Shown piece by piece: positions 47,413 to 55,948 of a stretch of 64,000 nucleotides of DNA; positions within the stretch are counted from its first letter, which is position 1, and every line of letters begins with the position of its first letter. Below the pieces are notes generated by a model. It saw only the letters and a program-made list of their open reading frames with translations, was not told the origin of the DNA and searched no databases. Source of the DNA: Candidatus Sulfurimonas marisnigri (lineage in GTDB: Bacteria > Campylobacterota > Campylobacteria > Campylobacterales > Sulfurimonadaceae); contig NZ_CP054493.1 of assembly GCF_015265475.1 (NCBI RefSeq), positions 620,001-684,000 of the forward strand, given 5' to 3'. The translations under genes were made by a program, and so were the position numbers.

Positions 47413-49077
47413 TTACTCTCTACCCCTGCAAACAATCTCAAAAGAGCTACCATTTTGAGTTGCTGTATATATTAAATCACCGTTAAAACTCTTTTTCATT
47501 ATATCCATGCTCATATAAAGACCAATTCCGGTACCTTTTCCTTGTTCTTTTGTTGTGAAGTATGGGTTAAATATTTTATCTCTTATTTCTTCTGGTATTC
47601 CACCTGCATTATCTTCTATGACTATTATTGGTATATTCTCTTTCATATCTATGGTTATATTTATAAACTTGTCTGCACTCTCTATATCTTCAAAAGCATC
47701 TCTTGCATTTGCGAGAATATTTATGATTACCTGTTCTAATAGGTCTTCATAACCTACCATTGAGATATTTTCATTAGTTACTTTAACATCTACATGTATG
47801 CTGTGATTGGTTAGTTGTGTCCCCATTATTTGTATAATAGCTTCTATTGTATGAGAGAGTCTAAATGGTTTTGACTCCTTTGCCGGTTTTACGAAGTTCA
47901 TAAAGGTGTCAATTGTTTGCGACATGTTTTGGCATTGGTCTTGAATAAACTCACTGCTCTCTTGTATTTTTTGTGGTTCAAGCATTCCCATGCTTGAGAG
48001 TAGTGAGAGATTAATACCTGTTGCACTTATGGCATTTAGCGGTTGTCTCCATTGGTGGGCTATCATGCTTACCATATCACCCATTTGAGCTAGTTTAGAC
48101 TGTTCTATGAGTTTACCCTCTTGAGAGCGTAACTCTTTTATTTGCTCTTGTACTTTTGCTTCAAGTGTTTTAAAGTAGTTTTCTTTTCTCAAAACTGATA
48201 TAAAAGAGCTTGCTAAGACTTTTAAAATATCTTTTTCAAATTCATTCCATATTCTTTCATATGAACAATCATCAAAACCTATAAACCCCCAAAAAACATC
48301 TTCATACCAAATTGGCATAATAATAGTAGATTTAATATTCTGAGGCTCTAATATTTTTCTCTCAGGTTCTGGAAAATCTCTAACCAAACCTTCTATACAC
48401 AGACCTTCTTGGAATTTTTCTTTCCATCGTTCAATGCCAGCACCTATATATGATAAATTTTGAAGTTCAGGATTATTGAGCTGAACAGAGATATTCTCTT
48501 TAGTAGACTCAAATTTTTGAGAACATACTAAATCATTGTTGAAATAATTATTTTCAAATACATAAACTCTGTCAACATCTAGAGTGTTAATGATTTTTTC
48601 TAAAATATTTTTCACACTTGAGTTAAAATCTTTGTTAATTATTAGTTCGTTTAAAATAAACACTATTGTTTGAAGTGTATCTCTATGGTATTTTAAGTCT
48701 TTTTGAGCTTGAATATTGTCTGTAACATCTGTTACAATAGATAAAAAACACTTAGTTTCTTTTAGAGTAATTATGGAAGTGTTTACAATTACATTAATCT
48801 TTGTACCATCTTTTTTTAGATGTAGTGTTTCAAACCTATTCTGAGTACTGTTCTTTATGCGCTTAAGTAAAGAATTTATATCTCCATTATATGTTGGATT
48901 TATATCAAACAAGGGCAAATTTATTAATTCATCTTTTGTGTATCCATAAGTCTCCACAGCTGATTTGTTTACATCAACTATAAGACCATTATTTGTATTA
49001 ATAACAAGTCCGGGATTGTTCATATTATCAAATAAAACTTTGTAATTATTTGCTTCTTCTGCTGTTAATAACTGCAT
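47413..49077 (-). CDS. PAS-GAF sensor histidine kinase
   Basis: 554 residues from the ATG at 49077. PAS (about 8-120), GAF (about 140-305), coiled linker, then kinase core with H-box '[10 protein letters not shown]', N-box 'VIINILANARDAF', 'DNAGGI' and 'GTGIGLYMS'. No membrane segment. The start has no ribosome-binding site. An in-frame ATG at 49128 does (AAAGAG at 7 bases), but a TAG stop sits directly before codon 1, so the gene may have lost 16 N-terminal codons or use a restart. The last 640 bp are identical to those of the FIST-kinase at 51876. Confidence 0.88.
   Translation of the reverse strand: MQLLTAEEANNYKVLFDNMNNPGLVINTNNGLIVDVNKSAVETYGYTKDELINLPLFDINPTYNGDINSLLKRIKNSTQNRFETLHLKKDGTKINVIVNTSIITLKETKCFLSIVTDVTDNIQAQKDLKYHRDTLQTIVFILNELIINKDFNSSVKNILEKIINTLDVDRVYVFENNYFNNDLVCSQKFESTKENISVQLNNPELQNLSYIGAGIERWKEKFQEGLCIEGLVRDFPEPERKILEPQNIKSTIIMPIWYEDVFWGFIGFDDCSYERIWNEFEKDILKVLASSFISVLRKENYFKTLEAKVQEQIKELRSQEGKLIEQSKLAQMGDMVSMIAHQWRQPLNAISATGINLSLLSSMGMLEPQKIQESSEFIQDQCQNMSQTIDTFMNFVKPAKESKPFRLSHTIEAIIQIMGTQLTNHSIHVDVKVTNENISMVGYEDLLEQVIINILANARDAFEDIESADKFINITIDMKENIPIIVIEDNAGGIPEEIRDKIFNPYFTTKEQGKGTGIGLYMSMDIMKKSFNGDLIYTATQNGSSFEIVCRGRE
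47429..48068 (-). repeat. Perfect 640-bp direct repeat, copy A (kinase core)
   Basis: Identical, on reading, to 51892-52531 (offset 4463). It spans from the H-box through G2 to four codons before the stop of the PAS-GAF kinase. Flanking bases differ at once on both sides. Confidence 0.93.
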
Positions 49078-49199
49078 CTATAAACAATCATTATTTAGTA
49101 ATATTAAGTCTATTGTGTCTGAATCCATGTAAGCACTCTTTCATATATAAAGTATATATTATATTAATAAAAATGTATGAAGTAATTATGAAGTTTTAT

Positions 49200-49847
49200 T
49201 TATTTGAGACGCAAACGATAACCCTCAGCTCTTATACTTTCAATTGCCTCATCTGGAATATGTCTGCGAATCTCTTTAATATGTGAAGCAATAGTATTTA
49301 CTTTTACATATTCACCATCCCATACATCACTCATAAGCACTTCATATGTAACTATACTGTTTTTTTGTTCTATAAGAGACTTTAGAATTTTTCTCTGAAT
49401 TTTGGTTAATTTTTTAATCTGGTTTGAAGAGTATAACTGCTCACTTTCCATATCAAATTCTATATTATCATCAAGTTGCACTTTTATATAATTATTACTA
49501 TCAACAAGTTGTTGAACTCTTAGCCAAAGCTCAATAAGGTCAAAAGGTTTTTTCAAAAAATCAGCACATCCTAAAGAGTAAGCTTTTCTTATACTCTGAA
49601 TATCTGTATATGCTGTCATAAAAAGTGTAGGTATTGAATTGTTTACACGATTAATCCACTCTATAACTTCATAACCGGTAGCACCAGGTACCTCAATGTC
49701 TAAAATTGCGATATCTGCTTTAAAAGTGGACTCTTGAAGTAACGTAGCACCATCTGTATAAGCTTCAACAACTACTCCTTTCATCTCAAGGAACTCTTTA
49801 ATATTGCTGTTGAGTAAATACTCATCTTCAAGAAGAATCACTTTCAT
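49200..49847 (-). CDS. OmpR-family response regulator
   Basis: 215 residues from the ATG at 49847, preceded by AGAGG at six bases; an upstream ATG (49877) lacks such a site and would add ten residues not typical of the fold. Receiver with 'LLEDEYL', Asp in 'IAILDIEVPG' and Lys in 'FLKKPFD'. The winged-helix domain carries 'LTKIQRKILKSLIE' and 'VNTIASHIKEIRRHI', ending 'IRAEGYRLRL'. A 122-bp gap separates it from the PAS-GAF kinase downstream, its probable partner. Confidence 0.9.
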   Translation of the reverse strand: MKVILLEDEYLLNSNIKEFLEMKGVVVEAYTDGATLLQESTFKADIAILDIEVPGATGYEVIEWINRVNNSIPTLFMTAYTDIQSIRKAYSLGCADFLKKPFDLIELWLRVQQLVDSNNYIKVQLDDNIEFDMESEQLYSSNQIKKLTKIQRKILKSLIEQKNSIVTYEVLMSDVWDGEYVKVNTIASHIKEIRRHIPDEAIESIRAEGYRLRLK

Positions 49848-49959
49848 TTTAGACCTCTGGTAATTATTTATAATCATTGTAGCAGAATTAATACATTTAT
49901 AGAAATAATATATAACTAAACATAACTATGTTTTCTTAATTTATAATTTATTTATAGAA

Positions 49960-50997
49960 CTAATTAAGTATTTTAGGTATTGCATATTTAAAAGAAGTAA
50001 CGCCATTTTCGGAAATAACTTCTGTTTTTATATTGTATGTATTACATAAAGATGAAACAATTTCTAAACCAATTCCCATACCAATATTTTCAAAATCTTC
50101 TCTGTACCCTTGTTTAAAAATCTTTTCCGGATGATTGATAGTGCTTCCAATATTGGAAGATTTAAATATTACACTGTCGTTACTGTTTATAATATCTATG
50201 CTAACTGTTGAACCATCTTTTGCATACTTTATTGCGTTAGATATTGTATTGTCAACTATTCTATATAAATCCACTTCTCGAATTTGTATTTTACTTACCT
50301 CAAAACTTTGCAAATCAATATTGATATTTTTGCTCTTTCTAAAATAGTAAAAATAATCTATTCTCTTTTGCACAAATTTTACAAGGTCAATTGATAGTAC
50401 ATTTTCATGATGATTACGAGATGAGAGTGAATAATACAAATCATCATAAACTAATTGAAGTGTATTTGATGCTACAGTTATGGAGTCTGTATAACGGGTA
50501 TTACCATGCTTTAAGTTTTGCATCTCAACAGAGGTGTTTATAATTGTAAGAGGATTATAAAGTTCATGGTAAGATTTACGTAATAGCTGCTTAAGAGATT
50601 TAAAAAGTAAACCTTTTTGAAGGTGTAATTTAACTCTGGCAATTAACTCTTCTTGTAAAAATGGTTTAGCTATATAGTCATCTACACCATAAGAAAAGCC
50701 TTTTATTTTATCCTCAACACCACCAAGTGCAGAGATAAATATGATTGGTATGTCTTTGTGTTTATTATGATTCTTAAGTATTTTGCATACTTCATATCCA
50801 TCCATATTAGGCATGACAATATCGAGCAAGATAAGGTCAAAGTCATAAGTACCTACACTTTTTAGAGCATCTTTAGCACTTAATGACACAAAAATTTCCA
50901 GATTAAGAGGTTCTAGCATATCAAGAAGGATGGTTATGTTTTCGGCCTTGTCATCAACGAGCAATACTTTAGGATTGTCATTTTCTACTAAATCCAT
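49960..50997 (-). CDS. Receiver-histidine kinase hybrid
   Basis: 345 residues. A receiver opens the protein (Asp in 'LILLDIVMPNMDG', Lys in 'YIAKPFL'). The kinase part is compact: His in 'SYHELYNPLTIIN', N-box 'VDNTISNAIKY', and G2 'GMGIGLEIV'. The G1 Asp-x-Gly motif is not recognisable (it reads 'FKSSNIGS'), so ATP binding may be impaired. AAAAGG precedes the ATG. It may work as a phosphatase or relay protein in place of an autokinase (inference). Confidence 0.85.
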   Translation of the reverse strand: MDLVENDNPKVLLVDDKAENITILLDMLEPLNLEIFVSLSAKDALKSVGTYDFDLILLDIVMPNMDGYEVCKILKNHNKHKDIPIIFISALGGVEDKIKGFSYGVDDYIAKPFLQEELIARVKLHLQKGLLFKSLKQLLRKSYHELYNPLTIINTSVEMQNLKHGNTRYTDSITVASNTLQLVYDDLYYSLSSRNHHENVLSIDLVKFVQKRIDYFYYFRKSKNINIDLQSFEVSKIQIREVDLYRIVDNTISNAIKYAKDGSTVSIDIINSNDSVIFKSSNIGSTINHPEKIFKQGYREDFENIGMGIGLEIVSSLCNTYNIKTEVISENGVTSFKYAIPKILN

Positions 50998-51043
50998 TGT
51001 ATGCCTTTTTTAAATATTTAAATTAGTTTATAGTAACATCTAA

Positions 51044-51829
51044 TTATGGAGAAACAATGGACTTGATAATTGAAGTAAAGTCAACTCTTCTTAGTGATGA
51101 GCTTAAAAAAGTTTTTGTTCTTGAATTTTCAAGTGTTGAAATCAGCCTATCTAGCTCACTGTATGCACCAACTTTAGCTAAACGAAGAAGTTCATTTTTT
51201 ACTTCACTCGATATATCTGCTTCTAGTTTATAGTTATCCTCTTTGGTATCTTTAATATCTCTGGTGTTATACCCTAGTAAGGCACCCATAATGTGCTCAG
51301 ATGTAAATGGTTTTGGCAACCAGCAGTCAAAAGTTGATGTAATAGTGTTTGGTTGGTTTTTTAGAGCACTTACAGCTATAAAGTAGGCACTACACCCCAA
51401 TAGTCTAAGCTCTTTTGTCGTACTTGTACCATCCATGCCAGGCATAACAATATCCATACAGACTATGTCTGGCTTAAAACCGTTGTTGAAAATATCTAAA
51501 GCATCTTCCCCGCTCGTGGCTGATTTAATGTTACAAGATAGAGTTTGAAAAATATCACTCATAATATTAATATTTTCTATGACATCATCAACTATCATGA
51601 TATTTAAACCACAGAACTGATTCATGTCAAGAGTATATGTGCTGTTTTTAGAAATATCAACTTTTGTTTTTTTTGCACTTGAATCAGTTAAAAGAGCATC
51701 AATATTATAAGCACTTTTTTTAATTCTTTCACCAATGTCACAAAACTCATCACTCTTTATAATAGAGTCAGCACTGCTTATAATTTGGTGTAAATAATTT
51801 CCAATCTCATGTACTATTTTTTTATCCAC
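51044..51829 (-). CDS. Receiver protein with HPt-like N-terminal helix
   Basis: About 261 residues from a GTG at 51829, preceded by GAAAG. A longer frame reaches 51916 but its first codons are the kinase repeat in another frame. The N-terminal 60 residues are helical ('VHEIGNYLHQIISSADSI'), of the size of a small histidine-containing helix bundle. The central receiver has 'IVDDVIENINIMS', Asp in 'IVCMDIVMPGMDG' and Lys in 'WLPKPF'. The C-terminal 70 residues are helical and unrecognised. It follows the FIST-kinase by 46 bp and is its likely partner. Confidence 0.8.
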   Translation of the reverse strand: MDKKIVHEIGNYLHQIISSADSIIKSDEFCDIGERIKKSAYNIDALLTDSSAKKTKVDISKNSTYTLDMNQFCGLNIMIVDDVIENINIMSDIFQTLSCNIKSATSGEDALDIFNNGFKPDIVCMDIVMPGMDGTSTTKELRLLGCSAYFIAVSALKNQPNTITSTFDCWLPKPFTSEHIMGALLGYNTRDIKDTKEDNYKLEADISSEVKNELLRLAKVGAYSELDRLISTLENSRTKTFLSSSLRRVDFTSIIKSIVSP

Positions 51830-51875
51830 ATATATTCTTTCAATATTTAATTGATAAATTATAGCACATTCTCTA

Positions 51876-53849
51876 CTAAACTTCACCCTTACAAACAATC
51901 TCAAAAGAGCTACCATTTTGAGTTGCTGTATATATTAAATCACCGTTAAAACTCTTTTTCATTATATCCATGCTCATATAAAGACCAATTCCGGTACCTT
52001 TTCCTTGTTCTTTTGTTGTGAAGTATGGGTTAAATATTTTATCTCTTATTTCTTCTGGTATTCCACCTGCATTATCTTCTATGACTATTATTGGTATATT
52101 CTCTTTCATATCTATGGTTATATTTATAAACTTGTCTGCACTCTCTATATCTTCAAAAGCATCTCTTGCATTTGCGAGAATATTTATGATTACCTGTTCT
52201 AATAGGTCTTCATAACCTACCATTGAGATATTTTCATTAGTTACTTTAACATCTACATGTATGCTGTGATTGGTTAGTTGTGTCCCCATTATTTGTATAA
52301 TAGCTTCTATTGTATGAGAGAGTCTAAATGGTTTTGACTCCTTTGCCGGTTTTACGAAGTTCATAAAGGTGTCAATTGTTTGCGACATGTTTTGGCATTG
52401 GTCTTGAATAAACTCACTGCTCTCTTGTATTTTTTGTGGTTCAAGCATTCCCATGCTTGAGAGTAGTGAGAGATTAATACCTGTTGCACTTATGGCATTT
52501 AGCGGTTGTCTCCATTGGTGGGCTATCATGCCTATCATCTCTCCCATTTGCATAAGTTTATTATTCTGAAATTTATTCTTCTCTTTTTCTTTGCTCTTTT
52601 GTAGCTTCTCATTGACACTATCTTCCCACTCATGTGCTATAACATTAGTCATATGTGTTAATGCATGTGTTATTTTACTCTCTTTCATATCTGCAGCAGG
52701 TAGGTTTCTATTATGTGCATATTTGCTATTATTTATCTGCTCGGATTCTCTTAATGCCAAAATAGTCATTGTTTCGTTAAATAGATAGTTGTCATTAGCA
52801 TCTGAAAAAAATTCTCCATAGACAAAAAAGCCACTTACACTGCACTTATTTGCAAATTCTCTGAGTTCAAAATAGCTGTCATCTTTTAGTAAATGTCGTC
52901 TTGCCATGCAAGAATACACAAAAACAGACTCAGGAGTAAAAGAGTCTTTGAAATCTTTAAATTTATTAACACCATCTCTTAAAATATTGTCAATACCTCC
53001 AACTGCAAAACGTATCTCTTCATTTTCTCTAAGATCACCTCCAAAAAGTAAAGAACCGTCTTCTAGTGCTTTTAAACAAACACGAGCAATTTTGACACCA
53101 TTGCGTGATATAATTAATGGAGTTTCAAACCCTATTTCAGGAAATAGTTCTTCTATATTATTGCCAAAGTATTTTTTATATACGTCTAGTGCTGCAACAT
53201 TGTTAATTTCATATACTCTATTTGCTATACTTTTTGTAACCTTCATAGATAGCCCAACCGTTTCCCAACCAAACTTGTACTGACTCTTTACATGTAGATC
53301 TTTTCCTTTTAGCGCAACCCCAACAGAGCCTTTTTTAATTACACTGTTTCCATGAGTAATATATGTTTGTTTGAAACTTGCATTATCCCCTGCCATACCA
53401 CCTGAAACAATAAACTTTCCTTTAGAGATAGTTTTTACTCCATCAAGAAATTGTTCACCGCTCACAAGTAACCCTGCCGTAAAAAAAACCATGGCTTTGA
53501 CATCATCAGCATCAAGGTTTGATGCTATGTCACGTCCCATTGTGAAGGAATCACTACCATATATGACTCCAACTGAACTTATAGTACTAGTTTCAAACAC
53601 AGAGACACTTATGATTATTTTATTTGTGCTGACTTTATCATTGTAAATTTCACCATCTGTTGTTGCTCCAATAATATGTGCACCTGGAAGATTACTGCAC
53701 AATGCAGAGGCAATTTTTTTCATAATTGCCTCTTGTGAAATACCACAGAAAAACTGCACTAAACACTCTTTTTTAGAGCTAAACTCATGCTTGCAGAGCC
53801 ATTCATGTAGTATCTCTTCATTTCTGTAATAGTGGTTTAATGTATACAC
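51876..53849 (-). CDS. FIST-domain sensor histidine kinase
   Basis: 657 residues with GTG start (53849) directly after the upstream stop (TAGGTG). Residues about 25-230 are FIST-N ('FFCGISQEAIMKKIASAL', 'IIGATTDGEI') and about 230-380 FIST-C; these domains are predicted sensors of small molecules. A coiled linker leads to the kinase core with '[10 protein letters not shown]', N-box, G1 and G2 intact. No membrane segment, so it should sense a cytoplasmic ligand. Its catalytic core is DNA-identical to that of the PAS-GAF kinase at 47413. It lies in a coupled minus-strand gene string with receivers on both sides. Confidence 0.92.
   Translation of the reverse strand: MYTLNHYYRNEEILHEWLCKHEFSSKKECLVQFFCGISQEAIMKKIASALCSNLPGAHIIGATTDGEIYNDKVSTNKIIISVSVFETSTISSVGVIYGSDSFTMGRDIASNLDADDVKAMVFFTAGLLVSGEQFLDGVKTISKGKFIVSGGMAGDNASFKQTYITHGNSVIKKGSVGVALKGKDLHVKSQYKFGWETVGLSMKVTKSIANRVYEINNVAALDVYKKYFGNNIEELFPEIGFETPLIISRNGVKIARVCLKALEDGSLLFGGDLRENEEIRFAVGGIDNILRDGVNKFKDFKDSFTPESVFVYSCMARRHLLKDDSYFELREFANKCSVSGFFVYGEFFSDANDNYLFNETMTILALRESEQINNSKYAHNRNLPAADMKESKITHALTHMTNVIAHEWEDSVNEKLQKSKEKEKNKFQNNKLMQMGEMIGMIAHQWRQPLNAISATGINLSLLSSMGMLEPQKIQESSEFIQDQCQNMSQTIDTFMNFVKPAKESKPFRLSHTIEAIIQIMGTQLTNHSIHVDVKVTNENISMVGYEDLLEQVIINILANARDAFEDIESADKFINITIDMKENIPIIVIEDNAGGIPEEIRDKIFNPYFTTKEQGKGTGIGLYMSMDIMKKSFNGDLIYTATQNGSSFEIVCKGEV
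51892..52531 (-). repeat. Perfect 640-bp direct repeat, copy B (kinase core)
   Basis: Second copy of 47429-48068. Upstream of it the two genes encode unrelated sensors (FIST against PAS-GAF). Downstream, the repeat ends within the last codons, giving different C-termini (CRGRE against CKGEV). Confidence 0.93.
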
Positions 53850-54269
53850 CTATTTCTCATTTTTTTCAAGATTTATCATATGTGATATCTTTAAAAGGAG
53901 CTCTAACATTTTATCCATTTTGATAGGCTTTAGTAAAAAACCATCAAGTTGTAAATCTATTGTTTCCATAAGATTCTCACTACTATTGTGCGCTGTCAAT
54001 ATAATTACATGTTGATTGTTATTTATTTTTTTAATCTCTTTAACCATTGTTAAGCCATCCATGTTTGGCATAGTTAAATCTGTCATAACTAAATCTGCTT
54101 TGCTGTATCTATAGACTTCAATTGCATCTAGCCCATCTTTTGCAATAAAAACTTTCTGAAAAAAAAGTTCTAGTATCTGAGAAATTTGCTTACGTGTGTC
54201 CTCTTCATCTTCAACATATAAAACAGACAAGTATTGTGCTTCCTTCTTAAGTCTTTCGTTTATATTCAT
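53850..54269 (-). CDS. Single-domain response regulator
   Basis: 139 residues, a lone CheY-like receiver: acidic pair in 'LYVEDEEDTR', phospho-acceptor Asp in 'LVMTDLTMPNMDG', Thr in 'IILTAHN' and Lys in 'FLLKPI'. The start overlaps the upstream REC-GGDEF-EAL stop by ATGA and its stop abuts the FIST-kinase GTG. It is closely similar to the receiver of the 45789 protein ('LTMPKMDG', 'ILLKPV'), suggesting a shared kinase. Confidence 0.9.
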   Translation of the reverse strand: MNINERLKKEAQYLSVLYVEDEEDTRKQISQILELFFQKVFIAKDGLDAIEVYRYSKADLVMTDLTMPNMDGLTMVKEIKKINNNQHVIILTAHNSSENLMETIDLQLDGFLLKPIKMDKMLELLLKISHMINLEKNEK

Positions 54270-55948
54270 AGTATATCCTTCAAAGGTTCAGATATGTAAT
54301 ATCCTTGTGCATAGTCTATACCTAGCTCTTTTATAATTTTATATGTCTCTTCGTCATGTACAAATTCTGCGATTGTATTAACCCCACTATGCTTTGCATA
54401 AAAAACTATAGTTTTTACAATAATCATACTATTTTGATTTAGTGCAATATCTTTAATAAACGAACCATCAATCTTAAGATAATCTATTTGTAACTTTTGT
54501 ACTCTTGCAAAATTAGAACTATCTGCACCAAAGTCGTCTATTGCAATTTTAAATCCAATATTTTTTAGTTTTTCCATTTGAAAGTTTGCATGCTGTAAAT
54601 CATAGTCACTAATATTTTCCAGTACTTCAAGTGCAACTTGTGAAGGATGAATATTGTGCTTTTCACAATGCTCTAGTAGGTAGTCTACTAAATACCCCTC
54701 TTTAAAATCATCATCTGTTATGTTTATGGAAAACTCTTTGTTACATGTAGAAAATGTTTTAAATGATTTTTCAATCATCCGTCGTGTAATATCAGTAACC
54801 ATACCTGCTATACGTGCAGCTTCTATAAAATAAGAAGGAAAGATAGTCTCCTCTTGTTCTATAATTCGTGCTAAGCATTCATACTTTTCTATTTCATTAG
54901 TGGCTAAGTTTATAATAGGCTGATAATATGGAATTAGTAGGTCAAAATCTAGTGCGAGTTTAGTTTTATGAGCCCATTCATGCATTTTTTGCTGGTATTG
55001 CTCTGTTTTAGAATCTGGCTGGTAGTGACCAATTACATTCTTATGCACCTTCCTCATATCCATAATTGCAAGCTGTGCTTTAGAATAAGGAATTGAAATG
55101 TCATTATCATTAATAGATATAATACCAATTGAAAATGTTATTCTAACATGTATGGAACCAATCTTAAATCGCTTGGTATATACTTTTTTCTTAATTTCCT
55201 GCGCAAGCTTTAAAGATTTTTCTGCAGATGATGACTCAAGGGCTATGAAAAACTCATCACCAATACCTTTGTATATAGTATGATGAGTTATTTGTTTTAA
55301 AAAACTTGCAACACCTTTAAGTAATAAATCTCCATTATCATATCCATACGAACAATTAATATGTGAGAAGTTATCAATATTTAGTAAAATACCATCGTTG
55401 AATCTGCTTGTTATAAAATCTAAATGCAGTTTCTGTTTATTTGGTAATCCTGTAATTGGGTCATATTCAAGTTGATTTATAAGTTCTTTGGCTTGATTGT
55501 CAACTCTATTTTCTAGTTCTTCTTGATAAAAACTATTCTCTTTTTCAATTTTCAAAGAAACTACTGTTTTTTCAATTGCTTCAAACATCTGGCTAGCATT
55601 TATAGGTTTTAATATATATCCATCTACGCCACTTTTAATTGCTTTAACAATTATATCTGCTTCAGTATGTGCCGACATAACAATAATTTTTTGTTTTTGA
55701 TTTATCTTTCTAACTGCTTGAGTCAGTTCAAAACCATCCATCTTGGGCATGTTTAAATCAGTGATAATTATGTCTACTCTTTTACGTTTGTAAATTTCCA
55801 ATGCTTCCTTTCCATCTTTTGCTACTAAAACAACTGAAAAAAGATGTGTTAATATGCTCTCTACTTCTCCCCTTGCGTCTTCATCATCGTCAATAAGCAG
55901 TGCAGAGAAACGTGAACAAATTTTACTGATTTTTTTTACATCATACAT
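54266..55948 (-). CDS. Receiver-GGDEF-EAL protein (c-di-GMP turnover)
   Basis: 560 residues. Receiver at about 15-130 (Asp in 'IIITDLNMPKMDG'). GGDEF domain at about 165-300 with the signature 'GIGDEFF' (first Gly replaced by Ile), so diguanylate cyclase activity is uncertain. EAL domain at about 315-555 with 'ECLARI', 'SINITDD', 'LEVLEN', 'AIDDFGADSSN' and 'YLKIDGSFI', which keeps the metal and catalytic residues, so phosphodiesterase activity is likely. Phosphorylation of the receiver probably tunes it. Overlaps the upstream kinase by 8 bases and the downstream receiver by ATGA. Confidence 0.92.
   Translation of the reverse strand: MYDVKKISKICSRFSALLIDDDEDARGEVESILTHLFSVVLVAKDGKEALEIYKRKRVDIIITDLNMPKMDGFELTQAVRKINQKQKIIVMSAHTEADIIVKAIKSGVDGYILKPINASQMFEAIEKTVVSLKIEKENSFYQEELENRVDNQAKELINQLEYDPITGLPNKQKLHLDFITSRFNDGILLNIDNFSHINCSYGYDNGDLLLKGVASFLKQITHHTIYKGIGDEFFIALESSSAEKSLKLAQEIKKKVYTKRFKIGSIHVRITFSIGIISINDNDISIPYSKAQLAIMDMRKVHKNVIGHYQPDSKTEQYQQKMHEWAHKTKLALDFDLLIPYYQPIINLATNEIEKYECLARIIEQEETIFPSYFIEAARIAGMVTDITRRMIEKSFKTFSTCNKEFSINITDDDFKEGYLVDYLLEHCEKHNIHPSQVALEVLENISDYDLQHANFQMEKLKNIGFKIAIDDFGADSSNFARVQKLQIDYLKIDGSFIKDIALNQNSMIIVKTIVFYAKHSGVNTIAEFVHDEETYKIIKELGIDYAQGYYISEPLKDIL

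Noticed and set aside
47412-47453. Upstream ATG start (MVALLRLF...) for the REC-EAL gene
   Set aside because: The same eight residues also open the longest frame of the unrelated 51044 gene, because both are the identical kinase repeat read out of frame. GTG 47411 just after the kinase stop is better.
51830-51916. Upstream ATG start for the 51044 receiver gene
   Set aside because: It lies in the 3' end of the FIST-kinase repeat in another frame; GTG 51829 has a ribosome-binding site and starts the protein-like sequence.
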